Positions 1-6,673 of a DNA stretch of 9,857 nucleotides are shown piece after piece. How positions within the stretch are numbered: position 1 is the first letter of the stretch; each line of letters starts with the position of its first letter. The translations under genes and the position numbers were made by a program. Under the pieces are notes generated by a model that searched no databases, was not told where the DNA came from, and saw only the letters and a program-made list of their open reading frames with translations. This stretch comes from an uncultured Bacteroides sp. GTDB lineage: Bacteria > Bacteroidota > Bacteroidia > Bacteroidales > Bacteroidaceae. The DNA lies in the NCBI GenBank assembly GCA_958477465.1, contig CAUEFX010000096.1, forward strand, positions 1-9,857, given 5' to 3'.

Positions 1-286
1 CAACTCCGGACAAGGAAGATTCGATGGCAAAGGGAACAAGTATCTGTCCCTCAAATTCTGCCGGAAGTTGCTCGCCTTTGTTTATAACGGCATAGTTCCA
101 CAGCCCGTTCAGGTTTTTCCAGTCGCTCCGCTCCATGATGGGACGGGGATATTCCGGCAACACATTGGCAGGATCAATCTGCGATGCCCAGTCTGTTTTG
201 ATTTTATCACCGGCCGGCTTCCATTGCGCCGAGCTTCCGATTGCAAACAACGTCAAGAATGACGATATGAGGAAAAATCTTCTCAT
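1..286 (-). CDS. Secreted glycoside hydrolase family 2 enzyme (beta-galactosidase-like), N-terminal part only
   Basis: The reading frame begins with ATG at 286 and runs open off the left edge (95 codons visible), so the catalytic part lies outside the window. Residues 1-20 form a signal peptide: MRR, a hydrophobic stretch rich in F, L, I and S, then SSA before Gln21. The mature start carries PEYPRP, then RSDWKNLNGLWNY and PFAIESSLSGV, the usual opening of the sugar-binding jelly-roll domain of Bacteroides GH2 enzymes. Members hydrolyse terminal beta-galactosides, beta-glucuronides or beta-mannosides in the periplasm or at the surface; the substrate cannot be told from this fragment. A -7-like box lies about 32 bp upstream of the ATG. 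A terminator at 498-537 separates it from the operon upstream on the same strand. The GH2 family call is firm; the exact activity is not. Confidence 0.85.
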   Translation of the reverse strand, partial: MRRFFLISSFLTLFAIGSSAQWKPAGDKIKTDWASQIDPANVLPEYPRPIMERSDWKNLNGLWNYAVINKGEQLPAEFEGQILVPFAIESSLSGV

Positions 287-317
287 AGTATTATATTTTT
301 TATTAGTTCTACGGAAA

Positions 318-325
318 CAAAGATA
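318..325 (-). promoter_or_regulatory. Promoter -7 box for the GH2 gene
   Basis: On the minus strand this reads TATCTTTG, a full match to the Bacteroidota -7 consensus TAnnTTTG, 31 bp before the ATG at 286. An A/T-rich leader follows. I see no clear TTTG -33 box at the expected distance, so this is a sequence match only. Confidence 0.5.
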
Positions 326-497
326 AGCCGATTCAGAGAAAAAGAATAGAAAAATCGAACCAATAAATGATATTATTATGGCATCTCAAGACATTATCTT
401 CTCATAAAGAAAGAAAGGGCACATCATAAGGAAAAAAAGACACACATGAAGTTGCCCCAAATTCATTTACCTACCTAAAAAAAATCATTTATCCTCT

Positions 498-537
498 AAA
501 AAAAGGAATCGGAAAGTACCCCCATACTTTCCGATTC
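498..537 (-). terminator. Rho-independent terminator
   Basis: A perfect 13-bp inverted repeat (506-518 with 525-537, arms GAATCGGAAAGTA and TACTTTCCGATTC) closes a 6-base loop. On the minus strand it is followed after one C by seven T (complement of 498-504), giving a classic intrinsic terminator. It would end transcripts of the hydrolase operon about 270 bp past its stop, or of a separate short transcript. There is no T run on the plus-strand side, so it is directional. Confidence 0.85.
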
Positions 538-810
538 AAAACAGTCAAAAATCGACCTTAATCAATTTATTAACTTAACACATCACAAAGATATGAGAAA
601 ATTTTCTTTGAAAGGACATTTATGCCCAAAAACTTTAGCATCAAAACAAATATTACTTACTGTGAAGATTCCTCTTTTTCTCTTTTATTCGTGACATTCA
701 ACGTTTTGAGGACTAATTGATAAACTCTCCCAAAAACGATAAACAGTATCATCAACCACCAAAAACCGAGCGTAGCAAATTGGCTGTCAAAGCCTCAAAG
801 AGCTACCGTT

Positions 811-1842
811 CTAATCCATCTCTTTCTCATGCAACCACTTCGACAGATGGTCTGCTACCTCCACATTATTCAGATCGGAAAAGGGGAAGTGTGTGTTCCC
901 GTGCAGACCTATTTCGGGCAGGTGTATCACCGTTGCATCTCCACCATATTTATTAATCAAGGCTGCCCATTTGCGCATCAGATGCAGGCGGCGTGTCCAT
1001 TCGTAAAGTTCAGGACGCTCATCGGTTTCGGGCAGGTTGTCGCCATAATAGATAATGATGGGAATTTCGGTAAACCTCATAAATACCTCCATCGGGACTT
1101 CCACCCCTTCGGTTTTCCTAGAAAGTGTCAGCACTTTACCTTCCTCCGGCATCTGTCCGGCAGGAAAAGGCACATTACCACCCGGCTCGTATGCAACGAT
1201 GGCACAGATATTCTTTGTCTGCGGCAGGGTAAGCCATCCCACACCTCCACCCTGTGAGTGGGTGACAAAGACGGCCGGGCCTATCTTGTCGAACAGCGCA
1301 GCGTATGCCCTGGCATAAACCTCCAAATCGGCAGAGCCGATATTGGGTGTCATCTGACGGAAATATTGATTTAATGCTTCCTTGTCACGACTGAACTGCA
1401 CACCATCGAAATAATCCGGCCAGATACCTACACGAAAACGGTTGAACCATGTCTCTTCATCAAACTCCGGAGCGATGGTTACACTCTCCGTACTCCGTCC
1501 GGCATTGCCACGCCGTGGCTGGTCTACCACATAGGTAGAAAAACCGCGTCGCAGGAAGATATTCTGAAAACCTTCCCGTCCGTCGGGAGTGGTCTCCCAG
1601 GTCTTGGAGAACTGTCCGACGCCATGTGCGAACACAAGTGGATATTTCCGTGCATCAACCGGCTTTTGATAGAACACGTAAGCATGGTCACCATGATACC
1701 GGTGCCCCAATGAATCTGCGAGCACGATTCCCCCTACGGCAAAACTACCCTGCGATTCAATCCGCATGATGTTCCTATTTCGAGTATCACAGCCTGTCAA
1801 CAAGGCTGTTACAGCCATTACTATAATGAGTATTTTTTTCAT
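811..1842 (-). CDS. Lipoprotein alpha/beta hydrolase (esterase-like)
   Basis: This 343-residue protein starts with a lipoprotein signal: MKK, a hydrophobic stretch, then the lipobox LLTGC with Cys18 as the lipid-anchored residue. It should therefore sit in the envelope. The rest is an alpha/beta hydrolase fold: a possible oxyanion strand with HGVGQ (73-77), the nucleophile elbow THSQGG with Ser196 (Thr replaces the usual first Gly of GxSxG), candidate acids Glu219 or Asp268, and a C-terminal HGNTHF with candidate catalytic His314 or His318. Family members cleave esters or lactones; the substrate is unknown. A longer frame reaches 1920, but the ATG at 1842 is preferred because it begins the signal peptide and has AAGG just upstream. 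It follows the Tat-signal reductase gene by 7 bp and is surely co-transcribed with it. Confidence 0.85.
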   Translation of the reverse strand: MKKILIIVMAVTALLTGCDTRNRNIMRIESQGSFAVGGIVLADSLGHRYHGDHAYVFYQKPVDARKYPLVFAHGVGQFSKTWETTPDGREGFQNIFLRRGFSTYVVDQPRRGNAGRSTESVTIAPEFDEETWFNRFRVGIWPDYFDGVQFSRDKEALNQYFRQMTPNIGSADLEVYARAYAALFDKIGPAVFVTHSQGGGVGWLTLPQTKNICAIVAYEPGGNVPFPAGQMPEEGKVLTLSRKTEGVEVPMEVFMRFTEIPIIIYYGDNLPETDERPELYEWTRRLHLMRKWAALINKYGGDATVIHLPEIGLHGNTHFPFSDLNNVEVADHLSKWLHEKEMD

Positions 1843-1849
1843 ACCTGCC

Positions 1850-3019
1850 TTATTTCTGAATTTTCGACTCCTGCAACGCATCATAGCGACTGCCCACAAC
1901 AGGGATGGCTGAAACGGCATCTTCCAGTTCTTTCATCTCCTGTGGTGTGAAGGTTATTTCTGCTGCCCGGAGATTTTCCTCCAAGTGCGAAAGTTTGGTC
2001 GTTCCGGGAATGGGAACGATGAACGGATGTTTATTCATCAGCCATGCCAACGCGACCTGTGCCGGGGTGATTCCCCGCGTCCTTCCGAAAGCATTCAGCA
2101 CTTCCACGATACGGTAGTTGGCACGTATGGCTTCGGGCTGAAAACGGGGAAGCGTCTGGCGATTGTCGTTTGCCGGATCGAACTGGGTGTATTCGTTAAT
2201 CATACCACCGAGAAAGCCACGGTTCAGAGGACTGTACGGCACGAAACCGATGCCCAGTTCCTCGCATACAGACAGGACACTCTCTTCCACTGTACGGTGC
2301 ATAAGATGATACTCGCTCTGGATAGCCGTCACCGGATAGACTTCATGTGCCCGCCGGATAGTCTCGGCATTCACCTCACACATTCCCCAATGCAGAATCT
2401 TACCCTCCTTTATCAACTCGCCACACGTCTCAGCCACCACCTCTATGGGGGTATTCGGGTCGATACGATGCTGGTAGAACATGCCGAGTGTCTCCACACC
2501 GAGATTACGGAGCGAGTTCTCGCACACGTGACGGATATTCTGCGGTGTACTGTCCTCTTCCGCCTTCACCTGCACACCGTTTACGAATTTGTGTCCGAAT
2601 TTCGAAGAGACAAACACCCGGCCGGTGTATCCTTTCAACGCCTCGCCCACCAGCTTTTCATTCACATGGTAACCATAACTCTCTGCCGTATCGAAGAGTG
2701 TGACTCCACGCTCTATCGCCTCATGTATGAGAGCAATTTCTTTATCGCGCGAAGGATACTGGCTACGGTTGTGGTTCAGCCCCATGCAACCGTACCCCAT
2801 AGCCGAAACGGTAAATGCGGATTTTCCACTGCCCAATGTACGCTGCATGCGTACTGTCGCCATACCTGCCGGAAGGTCCTTAACCATTTGCTTCTGTCCG
2901 TTCAATGTACGTTCGGCTGCCGTCACCTTGTTCAAAGCCGGGTCGATACACATTGCCACTCCCGTCAGTGCCGCCGCCTTGAGGAACCCCCTGCGGTTCA
3001 TTTCTGTCTCATTTCTCAT
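1850..3019 (-). CDS. Aldo/keto reductase with Tat signal
   Basis: The product (389 residues from 3019) is an NADPH-type aldo/keto reductase, which reduces aldehydes or ketones on a TIM barrel. The barrel begins near residue 60 (RTLGSGKSAFTVSAMGYGCMG). The catalytic tetrad is visible: Asp110 and Tyr115 in FDTAESYG, Lys140 in SSKFGH, His184 in FYQHRIDP. PIPGTTK (336-342) is the cofactor-binding end. It resembles the AKR11/AKR13 type with the GCMG start. Residues 8-24 (NRRGFLKAAALTGVAM) form a twin-arginine signal, so export is predicted, which is odd for a nucleotide-dependent enzyme. The frame stays open to 3112, but that start would lie inside the operator and upstream of the -7 box at 3049-3056; ATG 3019 (or 3001) fits. 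First gene of an operon with the hydrolase and divergent from the acetyltransferase. Confidence 0.88.
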   Translation of the reverse strand: MRNETEMNRRGFLKAAALTGVAMCIDPALNKVTAAERTLNGQKQMVKDLPAGMATVRMQRTLGSGKSAFTVSAMGYGCMGLNHNRSQYPSRDKEIALIHEAIERGVTLFDTAESYGYHVNEKLVGEALKGYTGRVFVSSKFGHKFVNGVQVKAEEDSTPQNIRHVCENSLRNLGVETLGMFYQHRIDPNTPIEVVAETCGELIKEGKILHWGMCEVNAETIRRAHEVYPVTAIQSEYHLMHRTVEESVLSVCEELGIGFVPYSPLNRGFLGGMINEYTQFDPANDNRQTLPRFQPEAIRANYRIVEVLNAFGRTRGITPAQVALAWLMNKHPFIVPIPGTTKLSHLEENLRAAEITFTPQEMKELEDAVSAIPVVGSRYDALQESKIQK

Positions 3020-3048
3020 ATCCGTTTGTTTATTAATTATTTCCGATG

Positions 3049-3115
3049 TAAAATTACGCCTTATCCGCATCCGTTCCTGTATCACAATCACAGATAAAAT
3101 TACCACTTTCATCGG
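3049..3115 (-). promoter_or_regulatory. Operator A and promoter of the reductase-hydrolase operon
   Basis: Read on the minus strand, the proximal half-site TCTGTGATT starts at 3094. A degenerate distal copy (CCGATGAA, from 3115) lies 21 bp further upstream, with GGTAA 11 bases after its start, as in sites B and D. Exactly 38 bp downstream of the first base of the proximal half-site lies TAATTTTA (3056-3049), one mismatch from TAnnTTTG. No -33 box is evident. The layout suggests an activator of the AraC family; it is back-to-back with operator B. Confidence 0.7.
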
Positions 3116-3136
3116 ACGCTCTCGAACAGTTCCTTA

Positions 3137-3205
3137 TATCTGTGAAAATGGTAAGACGGTCTGTGATTCGGGTCATACCATTCTGCATAGAACAAGCTAC
3201 TTTTG
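3137..3205 (+). promoter_or_regulatory. Operator B and promoter of the acetyltransferase gene
   Basis: Two half-sites TCTGTGA start at 3139 and 3160, that is 21 bp apart (two helical turns) in direct orientation, with GGTAA at 3150-3154 between them. The second extends to TCTGTGAT. The -7 box TACTTTTG starts at 3198, 38 bp from the first base of the proximal half-site. Together with operator A it forms an inverted pair over the divergent promoter region: arms AATCACAGA (3086-3094) and TCTGTGATT (3160-3168). Confidence 0.75.
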
Positions 3206-3221
3206 CATACAATCTAAAAAA

Positions 3222-3770
3222 ATGTACTACACAATGGAAGACAAGAAACAGTTGTTGCCCGAACAGGAATATCGGGCTTGGAACAAGACAGAGACAGACG
3301 AACGGATACGCACGATGGCATTGCTGCTAAAGTTCAACATGACCGGTGACAAGTGTATATTAGAAGAGGTGTTCGGCAGGAAGATGGACGGCGTGACCAT
3401 CTTCGCCCCGTTGCATTGCAATTATGGCGACAACCGGGTTAAGTTCGGCAGCCGTGTCTTCATAAACTATAACTGCACATTCCAGCCGGCAGGTGGTTTG
3501 GAGATAGGAGACGATGTGTTCATCGGCTCGGACGTACGCATCTACACGACCAATCATCCGCTCGACCCCGAAGAGAGAGCCGCCGGCAAAGCGACCACAC
3601 GTCCGGTCAAAATCGGTTCCAAAGTGTGGATTGGCGGCGGAGCCATCATATTGCCGGGCGTGGAAATTGGCGAAGGAACCACCATAGGGGCAGGAAGTGT
3701 AGTGACACGGAGCATCCCGGCACGCTGTGTCGCAGTGGGCAATCCGGCCAAAGTCATAAAATATCTATAA
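3222..3770 (+). CDS. Hexapeptide-repeat O-acetyltransferase (maltose O-acetyltransferase family)
   Basis: This 182-residue protein belongs to the left-handed beta-helix acyltransferases that move an acetyl group from acetyl-CoA to a hydroxyl of a sugar or other small acceptor in the cytosol. Residues 1-60 are the helical N-terminal Mac domain (ALLLKFNMTGD, then EEVFGRKMDG). From about 75 on come hexapeptide turns (LEIGDD, VFIGSD, VKIGSKVWIGGGAIILPGV, EIGEGTTIGAGSVV). The family's catalytic histidine is in TTNHPLDPEERA (His112), and the end AVGNPAKVIKYL is typical. Length matches the family. ATG 3222 is used here, but ATG 3234 (MEDKK) is a real alternative because the predicted transcription start leaves only about 10 nt before 3222. 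Known relatives include maltose and galactoside acetyltransferases and antibiotic-modifying Vat enzymes; the acceptor here is unknown. It carries operator B. Confidence 0.88.
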   Translation: MYYTMEDKKQLLPEQEYRAWNKTETDERIRTMALLLKFNMTGDKCILEEVFGRKMDGVTIFAPLHCNYGDNRVKFGSRVFINYNCTFQPAGGLEIGDDVFIGSDVRIYTTNHPLDPEERAAGKATTRPVKIGSKVWIGGGAIILPGVEIGEGTTIGAGSVVTRSIPARCVAVGNPAKVIKYL

Positions 3771-3798
3771 TAAACAATCAAATACCAGAATAAAGGAA

Positions 3799-3806
3799 TA
3801 CTTTTG
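3799..3806 (+). promoter_or_regulatory. Promoter -7 box for the first AraC-type regulator
   Basis: TACTTTTG matches TAnnTTTG and is the same octamer as the -7 box of the acetyltransferase gene. It lies 20 bp before the ATG at 3827 in the 56-bp gap after the acetyltransferase stop. It would give the regulator its own transcript in addition to possible read-through. No operator of the shared type stands at the 38-bp position. Confidence 0.5.
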
Positions 3807-3826
3807 TAAAAAACGAAAGAACGGAC

Positions 3827-4741
3827 ATGGGAAACATAGCAAGGATAGACACGGTGCAGCAATACTGCGACCTCTTCGGTATCGAAGCGTTACACCCGTT
3901 GGTAAGCGTGGTAAACTGTTACGAAGTACAGCCGATAAGGCACTCCAAAAAATTGTATAACATCTATGCTGTGTTGCTGAAAGATACCGACTGCGGCACG
4001 ATGAACTACGGACGGAGCCTGTATGACTACGAGAAAGGCTCGATGTTGTTCGTCGCTCCGGGACAGGTAATGGGTTCTGATGATGACGGCAACCTGCACC
4101 AGCCTGCGGGGTGGGCATTGATGTTCCATCCCGAACTGTTGCGTGGCACGCCCCTTGCACATATTATGAAAGATTATTCTTACTTCTCGTACAATGCCAA
4201 CGAAGCACTCCACCTCTCGGAACTGGAGCGTAAGGTGGTCATCGAGTGCATGGAGAATGTGACGGAAGAACTACGGCATCCCATCGACAAGTACAGCCGC
4301 TCATTGATAATCGACACCATCAAGCTCTTCCTCGACCGCTGCATCCGCTTCTACGACCGCCAGTTCATCACCCGTGAAAATGCGAACAGCGACCTGCTGT
4401 CGCATTTTGAAGTATTGCTCGATAATTATTACAATTCTTCTTTACCCACAACAGCAGGCGTTCCCACCGTACAATGGTGTGCCGAAAAGCTCTGTCTTTC
4501 TACCAACTATTTCAGCGATTTAGTGAAAAAGGAGACCGGTATGTCCGCCATCAAGCATATCCAGCAGAAAGTGATGGACATTGCCAAGGAGCGCATTGTC
4601 AATACGCAGAAGAGTATCAGCCAGGTATCAGACGAAATGGGTTTCCAATATCCCCAGCACTTTACCCGATGGTTCAAGAAGATGGAAGGGTGTACCCCCA
4701 ATGAATATCGCAATGGCATGACAAACGTAACGGCAAGCTAA
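3827..4741 (+). CDS. AraC-family transcriptional regulator (first paralogue)
   Basis: The product is 304 residues, the usual length for AraC-type regulators. Residues 1-200 form the ligand-sensing/dimerisation part, with a cupin-like stretch (YDYEKGSMLFVAPGQV, 66-81) and helices after 130. The C-terminal DNA-binding domain has two helix-turn-helix units: one around 213-238 (CAEKLCLSTNYFSDLVKKETG) and one around 261-290 ending in the family signature GFQYPQHFTRWFKKMEGCTP. No membrane segment or signal peptide is present. It is about half identical, by eye, to the second regulator in this window. Lying between two operator-bearing genes, it is a prime candidate for binding the shared TCTGTRAT repeat. 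The effector is unknown. Its stop codon overlaps the convergent efflux gene's stop (4738-4741), leaving no room for a terminator between them. Confidence 0.92.
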   Translation: MGNIARIDTVQQYCDLFGIEALHPLVSVVNCYEVQPIRHSKKLYNIYAVLLKDTDCGTMNYGRSLYDYEKGSMLFVAPGQVMGSDDDGNLHQPAGWALMFHPELLRGTPLAHIMKDYSYFSYNANEALHLSELERKVVIECMENVTEELRHPIDKYSRSLIIDTIKLFLDRCIRFYDRQFITRENANSDLLSHFEVLLDNYYNSSLPTTAGVPTVQWCAEKLCLSTNYFSDLVKKETGMSAIKHIQQKVMDIAKERIVNTQKSISQVSDEMGFQYPQHFTRWFKKMEGCTPNEYRNGMTNVTAS

Positions 4742-6069
4742 GGTTGAAAGATATATTTCAGCATGAGTTTAGCGCATGAAGTGCACAATGCGACTACAAC
4801 ACAACAAAGGGCTATCCACATCCCGATGTGGCACCGGGCAACCATGTCCGTAAGATCATCGCTTGCTGCCACCATCAATGACAACCCGAAAGCACCGCCC
4901 ACCTGATGTGCCACGTTTACCAATCCCGATGCGGCTCCGGCATCTTTATGCTCCACTCCCGAAATTCCGAGGTTAGTGAGCGGACTCATGGCAAATCCCT
5001 GCCCGAAACCAATAAAGAGCATGGGTAAGGCTACCCCTATGAAATAGGAGCTCTCCTGACTCAACAACAGCAGTCCGCAGAAACCTGTCGCAAGCAGGGA
5101 CAGTCCGAAAACCAGTACCCGCTTATTGCCGTATCTGCCCACAAGTGCAGGAACTTTAATCGCTCCGATGAATGTAGTAACAGTCATTGGCAGAAATGCA
5201 AGCCCCGCCATAAGCGGAGTAAAGCCGAACACCTCCTGCATGAATTCGGATATGAAGAAATTATAGCCCATCAATGCGGCAATAAGCAGAGCACGGACGA
5301 TGTAAGCACAGCTTCTGTCCGTGCTTCGAAACAAGTGTAACGGCATAATAGGCTTATCGCTTTTCCGTTCAGCAAAGACGAACAGAATCATGAGAACGAT
5401 TCCGGCAAGGAACCAAGTTTTCATATCGGTTGCCCCATCGATAGCATAGAGCAGACAAAAGACACCCGCTACGGAAAGCAGCGTTCCACGCACATCAAAC
5501 TTCGCCTTGTTCATTTCCTGCCCTTTAAGCGACCGTATGGAGAGAAACAGCATGACGGCTATAATGGGGATATTTACAAGAAAGCCGTCACGCCACGAAG
5601 CATAACTTGTTATTGCGCCGCCGACTATCAACCCGACACACAAACCCAAACCCGACACAGAGCCATACCACGCCACTGCCTTTACCCGCTCGTCACCCTC
5701 AAAATAATCCATGATAAGCGCCAGCGAGGTAGGAGCAAGTACGGCCGAGCCAAGCCCCTGTACGAAGCGTGCGGCAATCATCACTCCTGCCGACTGCGCC
5801 ATACCAACTCCCAATGACCCCACCCCGAATAGGATGAGCGAGAGATTGAACATCCGTTTCCGACCGAAGGCATCACCTAATCCGCCACCCATCAGCATGA
5901 AACCTCCGAACGAGAGCAGGTAGGCGTTCTGCACCCACGACAGCTCCTCATGGTTTAATTGCAAATCGGCAGTGATCCGTGTCAACCCTGTGATGACAAT
6001 CGAGCCATCAATAGCAGTAATAAAATAGCTCAGCAGCACAAGGCTTAATATGATTCTTTTTCTTACCAT
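4738..6069 (-). CDS. MFS multidrug efflux transporter, DHA2 (EmrB/QacA-like, 14 TM) family
   Basis: From ATG 6069 this is a 443-residue inner-membrane drug:proton antiporter. TM1 carries Asp21 in FITAIDGSIVITGL, the DHA2 motif D1. Motif A, GDAFGRKR (65-72), joins TM2 and TM3. Arg101 in AARFVQGLGSA is motif B. Motif C in TM5 is GSVSGLGLCVGLIVGGAI, with Leu where Pro is common, followed by SWRDGFLVNIP, typical of the family. Alternating hydrophobic segments fit 14 helices, though I counted them only roughly. The frame stays open to 6180 (ATG at 6156 and 6111); 6069 is preferred because TM1 follows directly and AGGTGA sits 7 bases upstream. That choice makes a leader of about 215 nt with a possible 48-codon upstream ORF. 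Operator C controls it. The substrate is not known. Confidence 0.88.
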   Translation of the reverse strand: MVRKRIILSLVLLSYFITAIDGSIVITGLTRITADLQLNHEELSWVQNAYLLSFGGFMLMGGGLGDAFGRKRMFNLSLILFGVGSLGVGMAQSAGVMIAARFVQGLGSAVLAPTSLALIMDYFEGDERVKAVAWYGSVSGLGLCVGLIVGGAITSYASWRDGFLVNIPIIAVMLFLSIRSLKGQEMNKAKFDVRGTLLSVAGVFCLLYAIDGATDMKTWFLAGIVLMILFVFAERKSDKPIMPLHLFRSTDRSCAYIVRALLIAALMGYNFFISEFMQEVFGFTPLMAGLAFLPMTVTTFIGAIKVPALVGRYGNKRVLVFGLSLLATGFCGLLLLSQESSYFIGVALPMLFIGFGQGFAMSPLTNLGISGVEHKDAGAASGLVNVAHQVGGAFGLSLMVAASDDLTDMVARCHIGMWIALCCVVVALCTSCAKLMLKYIFQP

Positions 6070-6290
6070 CACCGTATCACCTGTGACAAAAACGTCCTGC
6101 TTCTGAATCATTAAAGAAGATTTGCCATGGGTATTTTGTACAGATATGCTTGCCATCACCTTCCGCAAATATAGCAACAACCGACAAGACAGAAGATAAA
6201 ATAGTGCTTTTACTCTTCATCATGTATATACTTTAGAAACTGTTTTGTTCTTTATAGGACACCTTTGGAGTCCCTCTCTATTTCAGATTG

Positions 6291-6357
6291 CAAAGTTATC
6301 GGGGTTTATCCGGAACTGAAGTAAGCAAATCACAGATAAAAGTAGGCAAATCACGGT
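6291..6357 (-). promoter_or_regulatory. Operator C and promoter of the efflux gene
   Basis: On the minus strand the proximal half-site TCTGTGAT starts at 6336 and the distal copy (ACCGTGAT) at 6357, 21 bp apart. The repeat is most obvious on the plus strand as GCAAATCAC at 6325-6333 and again at 6346-6354. The -7 box TAACTTTG (6298-6291) is a full consensus match 38 bp from the first base of the proximal half-site. The middle GGTAA of sites A, B and D is not kept here. The 14 bases AATCACAGATAAAA are identical to operator A. Confidence 0.75.
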
Positions 6358-6418
6358 TCTCGAGGGAGTACCTCCATTTTCAATCAACGTTTCATGCCGG
6401 ATTTCCTGCTTTTAACCG

Positions 6419-6503
6419 GAGTCTGTTCAATTTTGTCCTCAAAACGGGCAGATGCTTTATAAGAGGAAATTTCAAACAGCCCCTTAGATACTGTTTGAAT
6501 TTT
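6419..6503. repeat. Intergenic hairpin repeat, copy 1 (degenerate)
   Basis: GAGTCTGTTC (6419-6428), an ATTTTG run and TATAAGAG (6458-6465) are shared in the same order with copy 2 at 7771-7829. The right arm CAAACAG (6473-6479) also pairs with CTGTTTG (6491-6497); the longer arms 6467-6479 and 6491-6503 match at 12 of 13 positions around an 11-base loop. No coding capacity. It looks like a decayed, non-autonomous repeat element, but the family is not identified. Confidence 0.5.
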
Positions 6504-6548
6504 ACGGGATTCTTTTTTGTTTCCCGATTGGGATCTGATGAAAATGAA

Positions 6549-6556
6549 TAATTTTG
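6549..6556 (+). promoter_or_regulatory. Promoter -7 box for the second AraC-type regulator
   Basis: TAATTTTG is a full match to TAnnTTTG, with a weak -33 candidate ATTG at 6527-6530 (18 bp spacer). It lies 117 bp before the ATG at 6674, giving a leader of about 110 nt that contains an inverted repeat. TCTTT stands at the 38-bp position (6511), but the match to the shared operator is too weak to call. Confidence 0.5.
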
Positions 6557-6597
6557 CAGTATAAATATAGGAAATCTGGTTGCAGACAGGTTCATAC

Positions 6598-6652
6598 GTC
6601 AATCTGGACAAGACATAACATACGGCGTCCGGAGCGACCGCAGCAGATTGAC
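6598..6652 (+). repeat. Inverted repeat in the leader of the second regulator gene
   Basis: GTCAATCTG (6598-6606) and CAGATTGAC (6644-6652) are perfect 9-bp inverted arms around a 37-base spacer, 21 bp before the ATG. A second AATCTG at 6573-6578 could compete for the same 3' arm. It may be an RNA hairpin or a spaced operator dyad; neither is shown. Confidence 0.4.
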
Positions 6653-6673
6653 AGACATTAAGCAGTAAACAAC

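Larger units (their letters stand above)
287..810. other. Non-coding gap between the GH2 gene and the hydrolase operon
   Basis: These 524 bases are A/T-rich and hold no convincing protein gene; the frames that cross them have no recognisable motif. Visible elements are the GH2 promoter box (318-325), a strong minus-strand terminator (498-537), a second minus-strand -7-like box TATCTTTG at 586-593, and the 12-bp palindrome AGAAAATTTTCT at 596-607. The last two with the terminator could bound a short RNA (see findings). I see nothing specific in 340-490 or 615-800. Confidence 0.6.
6070..6673. other. Divergent regulatory region between the efflux gene and the second regulator
   Basis: It holds, from left to right, the efflux-gene leader (6070-6285) with a possible upstream ORF (6077-6223, minus), promoter and operator C (6291-6357), an unassigned stretch (6358-6418), a hairpin repeat (6419-6503), the regulator's -7 box (6549-6556) and its leader with an inverted repeat (6598-6652). 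Small frames across it have no recognisable motif. Confidence 0.6.

Noticed and set aside
717..956. 79-codon plus-strand frame overlapping the end of the hydrolase gene
   Set aside because: Low-complexity hydrophilic translation with no motif; more than half lies antisense to the hydrolase C-terminus.
1985..3097. Long open frame on the plus strand opposite the Tat-signal reductase gene (370 codons)
   Set aside because: It is rich in H, R and C with no family motif, and the minus strand carries a complete reductase with catalytic residues.
3020..3112. Extended N-terminus of the Tat-signal reductase from ATG 3112
   Set aside because: That start lies inside operator A and upstream of the predicted promoter, and it would bury the Tat signal 37 residues into the protein.
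3743..3806. A further shared operator upstream of the first AraC gene (TATCTATAAT at 3762-3771)
   Set aside because: It differs at the central G, sits 35 rather than 38 bp from the -7 box, has no distal half or GGTAA, and overlaps the end of the acetyltransferase coding sequence.
6488..6556. A further shared operator upstream of the second AraC gene (ACTGT at 6490 and TCTTT at 6511)
   Set aside because: The spacing to the -7 box is right but the match is poor, and the sequence is better explained as the right part of hairpin repeat copy 1.
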